Origin: an uncultured Lachnospiraceae bacterium
GTDB taxonomy: Bacteria; Bacillota; Clostridia; Lachnospirales; Lachnospiraceae
DNA: 64,000 nt
Direction: 5' to 3'
Assembly: GCA_910589265.1 (NCBI GenBank)
Contig: CAJUTQ010000081.1
Location: forward strand, 7,131 to 71,130
A program made the translations under genes and the position numbers. Below, one piece after another: positions 24,977-33,446 of this stretch (within the stretch, counting starts at the first letter, position 1; each line of letters opens with the position of its first letter). Below the pieces are notes generated by a model. It saw only the letters and a list, made by a program, of their open reading frames with translations, was not told where the DNA came from and did no database searches.

Positions 24977-26143
24977 ATGAATTTTAAATATTATTGCTTA
25001 AACCCTATTGCCAATGTGGGGCTTGAGAAATTTAAAAACTTTTATGAAAAAACAGAAACAATACAAGAAGCCCAAGGAATTTTAGTAAGAAGCGCTTCCA
25101 TGCATGAGATGGAACTGCCAGAGGACTTACTTGCAGTAGCAAGAGCAGGAGCAGGAGTAAACAATATTCCTTTGGATAAATGCGCCCAAAAAGGTATTGT
25201 TGTATTTAATACTCCAGGAGCAAATGCTAATGGGGTGAAAGAGCTGGTAATTGCGGGAATGCTTTTGGCGTCCAGAGACATTGTAGGAGGAATTTCCTGG
25301 GCAGAGTCTCAAAAGGACAATTTAGAAATTGCAAAAGCAGCAGAAAAAGAAAAAAAGGCATTTGCAGGTACTGAACTTCAAGATAAAAAACTGGGAATTA
25401 TAGGATTAGGAGCAATTGGTGTGAAAGTTGCCAATGTGGCAAAACACATGGGCATGGAAGTATATGGTTATGATCCTTATGTTTCTGTAGACGCTGCATG
25501 GAATTTAAGCAGGGATGTAAAACATGCCCTGAATGTAGAGCAAATTTATGAAACATGCGATATCATTACAATTCATGTTCCTCTATTAGATTCCACAAAG
25601 GGAATGATCAATGAAGAAGCCATTGCAAAAATGAAAGATGGGGTCATTCTTTTGAACTTTGCCAGAGATTTGTTAGTAAAAGAAGAAGATGTTGTAAAAG
25701 GAATTGAGACTGGAAAAATTCGAAAATATGTGACGGATTTCCCTAATCCTACTGTTGCAGGAAAAAAAGGCTGTATTGTTATTCCTCATCTGGGAGCATC
25801 CACAGAGGAATCGGAAGATAATTGTGCCAAAATGGCTGTTAAGGAACTTATGAATTATTTGGAAAATGGAAACATTGTAAACAGCGTGAATTATCCAAAC
25901 TGTGATATGGGAGTCTGTACAAGAGAGGGAAGAGTGGCCATTTTTCACCAAAATATAACAAATATGATTACAAAATTCACTGCTTTAATTGGAGAGGCAG
26001 GAATCAACATTTCGGATATGGTAAATAAATCAAAGGGAAATTATGCATATACAATGATCGATGTGGAAACATCTTTGTCAAAAGAAATAATCGAAAAATT
26101 AGAAGCAATCAAAGGTGTTTTCCGAGTGAGAGTCGTAAAATAA
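24977..26143 (+). CDS. serA: D-3-Phosphoglycerate dehydrogenase
   Basis: A 388-residue enzyme, first step of serine synthesis. It has the D-isomer 2-hydroxyacid dehydrogenase fold: the NAD motif GLGAIGVKVA (about 144-153), the ..NFARD.. Arg region (the usual NxARG reads NFARD here) and the IPHLGASTEES His/Glu-side segment. A C-terminal ACT domain (about 315-388) suggests serine feedback. It is the short type without the extra C-terminal domain. Start chosen at 24977 behind GGGGAGG. The Arg-Asp in place of Arg-Gly is common in this subgroup. Confidence 0.94.
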   Translation: MNFKYYCLNPIANVGLEKFKNFYEKTETIQEAQGILVRSASMHEMELPEDLLAVARAGAGVNNIPLDKCAQKGIVVFNTPGANANGVKELVIAGMLLASRDIVGGISWAESQKDNLEIAKAAEKEKKAFAGTELQDKKLGIIGLGAIGVKVANVAKHMGMEVYGYDPYVSVDAAWNLSRDVKHALNVEQIYETCDIITIHVPLLDSTKGMINEEAIAKMKDGVILLNFARDLLVKEEDVVKGIETGKIRKYVTDFPNPTVAGKKGCIVIPHLGASTEESEDNCAKMAVKELMNYLENGNIVNSVNYPNCDMGVCTREGRVAIFHQNITNMITKFTALIGEAGINISDMVNKSKGNYAYTMIDVETSLSKEIIEKLEAIKGVFRVRVVK

Positions 26144-26195
26144 GTTTGTAAGTGATGGAAGATGTTTGCTATTGTTATATATGGGGGAATAGAAA

Positions 26196-27101
26196 GTGCC
26201 AATTAAAACACAAAGGGAATTACCAGCAAAAGAGATATTAAAAAATGAGAATATATTTGTCATGGATGAAGACAGGGCAAGACATCAGGATATCCGTCCA
26301 ATCGAAATATGTATTTTGAATCTTATGCCTTTGAAGGAGGACACGGAGCTGCAGCTTTTGCGCTCCATGTCCAACACTCCATTACAGGTGAATATTACCT
26401 TTCTCCATATGAGCAGTCATGTTTCCAACAATACGTCCACAAATCATCTGAACCAATTTTATACAAATTTTTCTCAAGTAAAACATTTAAAATTTGATGG
26501 TATTGTTATAACAGGAGCTCCCATAGAGCAGCTGGAATTTACAGAAGTGGATTATTGGAAGGAATTATGTGAGATTATGGAGTGGACAAAGTCCAATGTC
26601 ACTTCCTCCTTTCACCTTTGCTGGGGAGCCCAGGCCGCCTTATATTACCACTATGGTTTGGAAAAAAGAATGCTTTCTAAAAAGCTGTCTGGCGTTTTTG
26701 AGCATAAAGTATTAAATCGAAAAATTCCTCTTGTACGAGGCTTTGACGATGTCTTTAAGGCACCCCATTCCAGGCATACAGAAATCTTAGCCCAGGATAT
26801 TCGAAATTGTAAAGACCTGACCATTTTGGCAGAGTCTGAGGAGGCAGGGATTTTTTTGGCCATGGCACAAGAAGGAAAACAGATTTTTGTAATGGGACAT
26901 CCAGAATATGACAGAATTACTTTGCACAAGGAATATATAAGGGATAAGGAAAAGGGCTTAAACATTGAAATGCCAGTCAATTATTACCCAGATAATGACT
27001 ATACCAAAAGACCTCTTTTACAGTGGAGATCCCATTGTAATAACTTATATACCAATTGGCTTAATTATTACGTATACCAGGAGACTCCCTATGAGTTGTA
27101 G
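26196..27101 (+). CDS. metA: Homoserine O-acetyltransferase, MetA type
   Basis: A 301-residue acyltransferase of methionine synthesis, with GTG start. The acyl-carrying Cys142 sits in FHLCWGAQAAL and the His/Glu pair in MGHPEYDR. Residue 111 is Glu (GAPIEQLEF); in MetA enzymes Glu111 is associated with acetyl-CoA use and Gly111 with succinyl-CoA, so this one is predicted to make O-acetylhomoserine despite the family's succinyltransferase name. No S-box riboswitch fits in the 52 bases after serA, so it may depend on the serine operon transcript. Confidence 0.93.
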   Translation: MPIKTQRELPAKEILKNENIFVMDEDRARHQDIRPIEICILNLMPLKEDTELQLLRSMSNTPLQVNITFLHMSSHVSNNTSTNHLNQFYTNFSQVKHLKFDGIVITGAPIEQLEFTEVDYWKELCEIMEWTKSNVTSSFHLCWGAQAALYYHYGLEKRMLSKKLSGVFEHKVLNRKIPLVRGFDDVFKAPHSRHTEILAQDIRNCKDLTILAESEEAGIFLAMAQEGKQIFVMGHPEYDRITLHKEYIRDKEKGLNIEMPVNYYPDNDYTKRPLLQWRSHCNNLYTNWLNYYVYQETPYEL

Positions 27102-27434
27102 AAAATACTTGAATTTTTAGGATTTACATACTATTTAAGAATGCTAAAACGAATAAATTTTCACGTAAATTCATTTAGGGTACAACGGCCATTTTAGAAA
27201 AAATTCTTATAAAAGAAAAAGACTTAATAGAAGGGTGGAGCAATTCACTCTTTTATTGCATAATAAGGAAGAATAGACAGAAGGGAAAGCTTGGGTTTAT
27301 CTCATGGATGATTGAAGGAAACGTATAGAGATAAAATTTTTTCTTTCCAAAATAAAAAAAGAATGATTCAATGAGACAGCTACATGTCATATTCCATGTG
27401 CTATCATTGATTTGTAACATAAGGAGTGGATAAG
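27102..27434. other. Intergenic region between metA and the WYL regulator
   Basis: No gene or strong terminator is apparent. It is AT-rich. An imperfect palindrome around AAATTTTCACGTAAATT near 27155-27172 is the only pattern noticed. Confidence 0.4.
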
Positions 27435-28343
27435 ATGCAAATAGAGCGTTTGGTTCAGATGGTCTTTTATATTGTCAATCATGGACATGTTACAGCGAAA
27501 GAATTATCCCATTACTTTCAAGTATCAACAAGAACAATATATCGGGACATAAATGCCTTGACCATTGCAGGGATACCTGTATTATCTACAAAGGGAACAG
27601 GCGGAGGAATATCCCTCATAGAAGGATATACGATTGATAAATCTTTATTGTCTAAAGAGGAACAGCAGAGTGTAATCCAAGGTCTGCAAATATTACAAGC
27701 TACTAAGTACCCAAAGGCAGAAATGGCATTGAGTAAAATGAGAGCGATTTTTAGAAATGCTTTGGATCCAAAATGGCTTGAGGTCGATTTTTCTTACTGG
27801 GGAAGCGAGGAAAAAGAAAAAATTAAAATTTCTGACTTACAATTTGCGATTCTCCATAAGCAAATCATTACCTTTCACTACTTTAATTCAGAACTCTTAA
27901 AATCAGAAAGAGTCATAGAACCTATGCGGCTCGTTTTTAAATCCCACGCCTGGTATATTGTTGGATACTGCAGACACAAAGAGGAAATAAGAGTTTTTCG
28001 TCTGTCTAGAATAAAACACCTTCAAGTTATGCCAGAAATTTTTGAACGTGATTTGCCTTTTGATTTTTCACTCCCATCTAAATGCAAAGAGGAATGTAAT
28101 TTTCCCCTTTTAAAGTTAAAGTTTTCCCCAGAAATTGCACACAGACTGTACGATGAATTTCAAGAAAATCAAGTTTGCTTATGTGAGGATGGAAATTATT
28201 ATGTTACCATTCCCTATGAATTGAATAACTGGACATTTCATTATCTTCTATCTTTTGGGAAGTATGTGGAAATTATGGAGCCAGAAATAGCTCGTACTAT
28301 GCTCAAAGAAAGGGCTATGGATATTGTGAACATGTATACATAG
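27435..28343 (+). CDS. WYL-domain transcription regulator (DeoR/HTH_11 type)
   Basis: A 302-residue regulator. The N-terminal winged helix (about 5-60) contains the HTH_11 pattern STRTIYRDINAL with the GIPVLSTKGTGGGISL wing. The WYL domain (about 135-215) includes SHAWYIVGYCR and a following RVFRLSRIK block. WYL domains are thought to sense nucleic acids or small ligands. Start ATG 27435 is chosen because AAGGAG at 27421-27426 is spaced eight bases before it; a GTG three codons upstream overlaps that site. It precedes a YciI-like gene and an SDR gene that it may control. Confidence 0.88.
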   Translation: MQIERLVQMVFYIVNHGHVTAKELSHYFQVSTRTIYRDINALTIAGIPVLSTKGTGGGISLIEGYTIDKSLLSKEEQQSVIQGLQILQATKYPKAEMALSKMRAIFRNALDPKWLEVDFSYWGSEEKEKIKISDLQFAILHKQIITFHYFNSELLKSERVIEPMRLVFKSHAWYIVGYCRHKEEIRVFRLSRIKHLQVMPEIFERDLPFDFSLPSKCKEECNFPLLKLKFSPEIAHRLYDEFQENQVCLCEDGNYYVTIPYELNNWTFHYLLSFGKYVEIMEPEIARTMLKERAMDIVNMYT

Positions 28344-28401
28344 TTTTGGAACAAATAATCTTTGATTTTTCTATTATAATATGGAATGAGGAGGTTTCAA
28401 T

Positions 28402-28701
28402 ATGGAAAAATGGTTATACGTAATGATAATAAAAAAGGGAAAGTCCTATAACAAAGTGACAAAAGCTGTTATTATAAGGCATGTAGAAAATTTGAAAAAT
28501 TTAGATTCTCAAGGAAAAATAGAACTTTGCGGTCCCTTCAAAGGATATTCAGGAGTTGCGGGTATGGTCATTTTTAAGACACAAAGCTATGAGGAGGCCG
28601 AAGCTTTGTGTAAGCAAGAACCCTTAGTTGTCGAGGGATATGCAACTTATACTCTTGCAGCATTGCAGGTGGCCCATAAAGAGAATCATTATTTACTTTA
28701 A
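28402..28701 (+). CDS. YciI-like (YCII-related) protein
   Basis: A 99-residue alpha/beta ferredoxin-like protein. RHVENLKNLDSQGKIELCGPFKG fits the YciI family pattern (His near residue 28, then a G-x-L..GPF turn), and a late FKTQSYEEAEAL block matches the second half. YciI-like proteins are small cofactor-less or lyase-like enzymes of mostly unknown role. Strong SD GAGGAGG. It is 59 bases after the WYL gene and directly before the SDR gene. Confidence 0.7.
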   Translation: MEKWLYVMIIKKGKSYNKVTKAVIIRHVENLKNLDSQGKIELCGPFKGYSGVAGMVIFKTQSYEEAEALCKQEPLVVEGYATYTLAALQVAHKENHYLL

Positions 28702-28730
28702 AAAATCAAGAAAGGAGAGAAAGGTCAAAA

Positions 28731-29572
28731 ATGGAATCTAATGCCAAAATAGGCAGCCAGGATGGGAGTATGTAATGGATCCTGTACCTACATCGGAATG
28801 TGGAAAAACATATAGAAAACTTAAAAACAAAATGGCAATGGTTACAGGGAAAAACAGCGGTATAGGAAGAGCTGTTGCATATGATTTTGCTAAAGAAGGA
28901 GCTTGTGTTGTCATTGTCTATTATGATGAAGAAAGAGATGCAAAGGAGACTGCCAAAAGGATAGAAGAATTGGGAGGCAGATATTTGCTTATACAGGGAG
29001 ACTTAAAGTATTCTGGCTTTGCAAAGTATTGTGTAGATAAGATAATAGAATATTTTGGAAAAATAGATGTACTAGTGAATAATCATGGAGTTCAATTTGT
29101 CCAACGAAGTATTTTGGACATATCCTATGAACAGCTAGAATTTATATTCAAAAACAATGTATTTTCCTTTTTTTATTTGATTCAGTATGCCTTACCATAT
29201 ATGAAAAAAGGTGGGAGCATTATTAACACAACGTCTGTAACAGCTTATGAGGGAAATAAAGACTTAATGGATTATAGTGCAACAAAGGGGGCAATGGTAG
29301 CTCTTGCAAGATCCCTTTCTTTATCTCTTGCAGAAAAGGGAATTCGAGTTAATGGAGTAGCTCCTGGCCCAATATGGACGCCCCTTATTCCGGCCTCTTA
29401 TTCTTCAAAAGAAGTTGCCACTTTTGGAAAGAAGACAGCTCATGTTCCAATGGATAGAGCAGGTCAGCCTTGCGAAGTATCTCCTTGTTATGTCTTTCTT
29501 GCATCGGATGATTCCGCTTATATGACAGGACAGGCGCTTCATCCAAATGGAGGAACTATGGTAGGGTCTTAA
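28731..29572 (+). CDS. Short-chain dehydrogenase/reductase, N-terminus apparently frameshifted
   Basis: An SDR with the cofactor motif TGKNSGIGRA, the NNHGV region, a catalytic Ser block (INTTSVT), Tyr-Lys in YSATKGA and the APGPIWTPL substrate loop; it resembles the general-stress SDR group (YdaD/YhxC type). The best ribosome-binding site serves ATG 28731, but that frame stops at 28773. The conserved lead-in QPGWEYVMDPVP is in the main frame with no start ahead of it. One extra A in the AAAA at 28746-28749 would join the two. As written, translation would have to begin at ATG 28775 (265 residues), which still keeps the whole Rossmann fold. Substrate unknown. Confidence 0.82.
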
Positions 29573-29575
29573 TTC

Positions 29576-29623
29576 AAAAAAGTGTAAGTCTTAGAGAACA
29601 TGATAATGAGATTTACACTTTTT
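29576..29623 (+). terminator. Terminator after the SDR gene
   Basis: AAAAAGTGTAA pairs with TTACACTTTTT around a long loop; the right arm merges into a T run. Confidence 0.7.
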
Positions 29624-29708
29624 CATTTTCGTAGAGTGAAAATAATGCTCCTCCTGGTGTGATAAGGAAGAATATCGAATATTTGTTCTAAAAAAATAAA
29701 GATATGGG

Positions 29709-29737
29709 TTGAAAATTTATGAAGAACAACGTATAAT
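29709..29737 (+). promoter_or_regulatory. Sigma-A promoter for the osmoprotectant transporter
   Basis: TTGAAA and TATAAT spaced by 17 bases, 35 bases before the permease start. Confidence 0.75.
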
Positions 29738-29772
29738 GTAAAATTATACCGAAAAAAGCGGAGGATGAAAAA

Positions 29773-30423
29773 ATGGAATTGGTTCAATCCATTCTAACAT
29801 TATATGTAGAGCGTTGGGAGTGGTTTGCAGAATTACTAGGAGCTCATATTTTATTATCTATAACTGCTATTTCCATAGCAGGGATATTAGGACTTTGCCT
29901 TGGAATTCTTATTGCCGAGTATGAAAAGCTGGCTCCAGTTGTAATTGGAATGTGCAATATATTTTATACAATTCCTGCAATTTCTCTTTTAGGAATCCTC
30001 ATTCCTTTTTTGGGAATTGGGGACAAGACAGCAGTGACAGCTCTTTCCATATACGCTATGATGCCTATGGTAAGGAATACATATGCAGGGATTACATCTA
30101 TCGACAAGGAAATAGTAGAAGCAGCTAGGGGAATGGGAAGCACTAGACTGCAAATTTTATTCCGTATAAAGCTTCCTCTGGCTGATAGCATTATTTTAAC
30201 AGGTATACGCAGTATGGCAGTGATGACCATTTCTGTAGGAGGAATTGCATCTTTTATTGGAGCTGGAGGTTTAGGGGTAGCCATTTATAGAGGAATTACT
30301 ATTTACAATCCAGCTATGACTTTTGCGGGAAGCCTTCTCATTGCCCTTCTGGCTCTTAGCAGCGATTTTTTAATAGGATGTGTAGAAAAAAACAGAAAGA
30401 AAAGAAGGAGAATAAGTGTATGA
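29773..30423 (+). CDS. Osmoprotectant-type ABC transporter permease
   Basis: A 216-residue permease with five to six membrane helices and the ABC coupling motif EAARGMGSTRLQILFRIKLPLA (written here across residues about 116-137 as EAARGMG...KLPLA). It matches OpuCB/OpuCD-type permeases for glycine betaine, carnitine or choline. It is the first of three genes; the binding-protein gene overlaps its end by four bases. Only one permease gene is present, so a homodimer is expected. Confidence 0.92.
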   Translation: MELVQSILTLYVERWEWFAELLGAHILLSITAISIAGILGLCLGILIAEYEKLAPVVIGMCNIFYTIPAISLLGILIPFLGIGDKTAVTALSIYAMMPMVRNTYAGITSIDKEIVEAARGMGSTRLQILFRIKLPLADSIILTGIRSMAVMTISVGGIASFIGAGGLGVAIYRGITIYNPAMTFAGSLLIALLALSSDFLIGCVEKNRKKRRRISV

Positions 30424-31391
30424 AAAAGAAGAAAATCATAGTATTTTTGGGCTTAGTAACAACTCTTGTTTTGGCAGGATGTTCTTCAAAGTCTCAGACA
30501 GCAGAGGAAACAGAGAACAAAGCCCAAGTGGAGACTGCTTCTGTTGGAGAAGAGGAAAGAGAGGAGACTCCAAAGGAGCCTATTCAGATTGCAACAAAAC
30601 CGATGACAGAGCAATATATTTTAGGAGAGATGTTGAAAGTATTAATTGAAGAAAAGACAGATTATCAGGTGGAAGTAACGAAAGGAATTGGAGGCGGGAC
30701 AAGCAATATTCATCCAGCTATGGAAAAGGGAGATTTTGATCTCTATCCAGAGTATACATCCAGCGGATGGGTATTAGTGCTGGGCCATGAAGCAGGAGAA
30801 GTGCCTGACGATGAAATATTAGTAAAATTACAAGAAGAGTATGAGGAGAAGTTTGGCATGACTTGGATTGGACTATATGGATTCAATAATACTTATGCTG
30901 TCGCCGTGCGAAAAGAAGTGGCGGATGAGCATGGGCTTACATCCTGCTCAGATTTGGCAAAAGTATCGCAGCAGCTTGTTTTTGGGGGAAACGGAGACTA
31001 TATAGAGAGAGAAGACGGGTTTTTAGCATTATGCAATGCCTATGGGATGAATTTTAAAGAAGTAAAGGATATTGATATTGGATTAAAATATCAAGCCCTG
31101 GATAACAAAGATATTGACGTGACCAATGCATTTACAACAGACGCTCAGCTGAGTAAGGATACGATAGTTCCTCTTTTGGACGATTTGGCATTTCAAGTGA
31201 ATTATTATTGCTCTACAGTCGTACGTCAAGATACATTGGAAGAATATCCTGGTCTAGGCGATGTATTAATGCTTATGGATGGACTTTTATCGGATCAGGA
31301 AGTGGCAGAACTGAATTATCAAGTAGAAGTGGATGGAAGGGAAGAGCAGGAAGTGGCAAAAGAGTTTCTTTCCTCAAAAGGAGTATTGTAA
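30420..31391 (+). CDS. Osmoprotectant-type ABC transporter substrate-binding lipoprotein
   Basis: A 323-residue protein with a basic start, hydrophobic segment and lipobox VLAGC near residue 20, followed by a Glu/Thr-rich linker and an OpuAC/OpuCC-type binding domain. EQYILGEML, GGGTSNIHPAMEKGDFDLYPEY and the TNAFTTDAQL block are typical of quaternary-amine binding proteins. Start at 30420 overlaps the permease stop (ATGA). The ligand (betaine, choline, carnitine or another) is not decided by what I can see. Confidence 0.92.
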   Translation: MKKKKIIVFLGLVTTLVLAGCSSKSQTAEETENKAQVETASVGEEEREETPKEPIQIATKPMTEQYILGEMLKVLIEEKTDYQVEVTKGIGGGTSNIHPAMEKGDFDLYPEYTSSGWVLVLGHEAGEVPDDEILVKLQEEYEEKFGMTWIGLYGFNNTYAVAVRKEVADEHGLTSCSDLAKVSQQLVFGGNGDYIEREDGFLALCNAYGMNFKEVKDIDIGLKYQALDNKDIDVTNAFTTDAQLSKDTIVPLLDDLAFQVNYYCSTVVRQDTLEEYPGLGDVLMLMDGLLSDQEVAELNYQVEVDGREEQEVAKEFLSSKGVL

Positions 31392-31430
31392 GGATTCTTT
31401 TTAGAGAGAGGAACATAGAGAGGCAGGGCA

Positions 31431-32180
31431 ATGAAGGTAGAGGATGGGATTATCTGTTTTGAACATGTCTGGAAAGGCTATGGAGGAGAGGATGTGTTAC
31501 AAGACTTTTCTCTATGTATTGGGAGAGGGGAGTTTTTGACAGTCATTGGCCGTTCTGGTTGTGGTAAGACAACTGCTTTAAAGCTCATAAATGGGCTTCT
31601 GGCCCCAGACAAAGGAAGGATTTTGGTAGAAGGGGTGGACATAGCCAGGACAGATCAAATTGCATTGAGGAGAAGAATTGGATATGTAATTCAAAGTATT
31701 GGTTTGTTTCCTCACATGACAGTAGCCAAAAATATTGCTTACGTGCCTTCCCTGGAAAAGAAAAAATGGAAGAAAGAGGAAGAGAGAAAAAAGGTGGAAG
31801 AACTTTTGGAAGTGGTAGGGCTTTCACCAAATCTTACCTCCCGTTTTCCAGATGAACTATCAGGAGGGCAGAAACAACGGGTTGGAATAGCAAGAGCCTT
31901 GGCGGCCCGGCCAAAAATCTTACTCATGGATGAGCCCTTTGGTGCTGTGGACGATATAACAAGACGCACTCTTCAAGATGAGATAGGAAGACTTCATAAG
32001 AAATTACAGGTTACGGTTGTTTTTATTACCCACGATATGAAAGAGGCGTTAAAGCTGGGGACAAAGATGTTAGTCATGGATAAGGGAAAGGTTGTTCAGT
32101 ACGATACTCCCTCAGAAATTGCAGCACACCCAGTAAATGACTTTGTGGGGGAACTGATTGGAGTAAAGGAGTTTTTATAA
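31431..32180 (+). CDS. Osmoprotectant-type ABC transporter ATP-binding protein
   Basis: A 249-residue ATPase with Walker A (GRSGCGKTTALKLI, about 38-51), a Q loop with VIQSIGLFPHMT, the signature LSGGQKQRVGIARA and Walker B LLMDEPFGAVD. The best match is the OpuCA/ProV group. The C-terminal CBS pair that senses ionic strength in OpuCA is missing, so osmotic gating by that route is unlikely. Third gene of the transporter operon. Confidence 0.93.
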   Translation: MKVEDGIICFEHVWKGYGGEDVLQDFSLCIGRGEFLTVIGRSGCGKTTALKLINGLLAPDKGRILVEGVDIARTDQIALRRRIGYVIQSIGLFPHMTVAKNIAYVPSLEKKKWKKEEERKKVEELLEVVGLSPNLTSRFPDELSGGQKQRVGIARALAARPKILLMDEPFGAVDDITRRTLQDEIGRLHKKLQVTVVFITHDMKEALKLGTKMLVMDKGKVVQYDTPSEIAAHPVNDFVGELIGVKEFL

Positions 32181-32210
32181 TACTTCTAGAAAGTAGAAGG
32201 GATGGTTTCG

Positions 32211-33446
32211 TTGAAAATTATTCATACAGCAGACTGGCATTTGGGAAAAAATTTAGAAGGGAGGAGCCGCCTGAAGGAACAGGAGAGGTTCCTCTCTGAT
32301 TTTATACAAATGGTAGAGGAGAAGGAAGCAGATTTGATTTTAATCGCAGGAGATATTTACGATTCTCCCAATCCCCCTGCAATGGCTGAAAAATTATTTT
32401 ATAATACATTAAAAAAAATAACAGACAAAGGAAAAAGAATGGTTGTCATTATAAGTGGTAATCATGACAGTCCAGAACGCCTTATGGCGGCGGCTCCCCT
32501 AGCAATGGAACATGGAATATTAATAGCAGGAACCCCAAAAACAGTCATAGAAACTGGGACATATGGAAAAAATAAGGTGCTTCGTTCAGGAGAAGGTTAT
32601 GTGGAGATTGATATTAGAGGAGAGAGGGCTGTTATTCTCCTCATTCCTTTTCCCAGTGAAAAGAGATTGGATGAAGTATTGTATAAAATAGATCAAGAAG
32701 AAGAGGAACGAGGAAAGAATTATGAGGAAAGAATGGACTTGCTCTTTCGTAAGCTAGAGAAAGAACTTAGTGAAGATACCATTCATCTTTTAGTAGGGCA
32801 TTTTTTTGTTATGGGAAGTAAGGAAGGGGGATCTGAGAGGGGCGTCCAACTAGGGGGAAGTTATTTAATAAGAGGAGACTTAATACCAAAAAGTCTCCAA
32901 TATGCGGCTCTTGGACATATACATAAGCCTCAAAAAATTCCAGGATGTAAGATAGCCCGCTACAGTGGATCTCCGTTACAGTATAGAAGGGGGGAAGAGG
33001 GGTATGAGAAACAGGTGATGTTTGTGGAAGTAAAAGCAGGGGAGAAATGCAGCATGGAGGAAATACCGATAAAGCAGTACAAGCCAATTGAAGTATGGAG
33101 GTGTAAAGGTATTGAGGAAGGGATTAAACGCTGCAAGAAAGAACAAGGAAGAGAGTGTTGGGTTTATATGGAAATACAGACAGATAGAATGATCTTAGAT
33201 GAAGAAATGAAAAAAATGAAAGAGTATAAGGAAGACTTATTGGAAATTCATCCTATTTTTCAAATGTTGGAGGATGATAGAGTGGAGAGAAGACAGGAAA
33301 AGCCCTTCCTAGAACTTTTTAAGGAGTTTTATAAGGAGGAGAGGGGAATACAGCCATCAAAAGAAATGATAGAAATGTTGGAAGAGATTATAGGAAGGGA
33401 GAATAGAGATGAGACCTCTTCGATTGACAATACAAGGATTGAATAG
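32211..33446 (+). CDS. sbcD: Nuclease SbcCD subunit D
   Basis: A 411-residue Mre11-type phosphoesterase. Motifs in order: HTADWHLGK, AGDIYDSPNPP, SGNHDSPERL, GHFFVMGS and LGHIHKPQ, all metal ligands. With SbcC it cleaves hairpins and DNA ends. The TTG at 32211 gives the canonical MKIIHTADWH start and has AGAAGGG nine bases before it; ATG 32202, three codons upstream, abuts that site and is the alternative. It overlaps sbcC by 38 bases. Confidence 0.93.
   Translation: MKIIHTADWHLGKNLEGRSRLKEQERFLSDFIQMVEEKEADLILIAGDIYDSPNPPAMAEKLFYNTLKKITDKGKRMVVIISGNHDSPERLMAAAPLAMEHGILIAGTPKTVIETGTYGKNKVLRSGEGYVEIDIRGERAVILLIPFPSEKRLDEVLYKIDQEEEERGKNYEERMDLLFRKLEKELSEDTIHLLVGHFFVMGSKEGGSERGVQLGGSYLIRGDLIPKSLQYAALGHIHKPQKIPGCKIARYSGSPLQYRRGEEGYEKQVMFVEVKAGEKCSMEEIPIKQYKPIEVWRCKGIEEGIKRCKKEQGRECWVYMEIQTDRMILDEEMKKMKEYKEDLLEIHPIFQMLEDDRVERRQEKPFLELFKEFYKEERGIQPSKEMIEMLEEIIGRENRDETSSIDNTRIE

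Noticed and set aside
26144..26195. SAM riboswitch before metA
   Set aside because: Only 52 bases separate serA from metA, too short for an S-box with its terminator.
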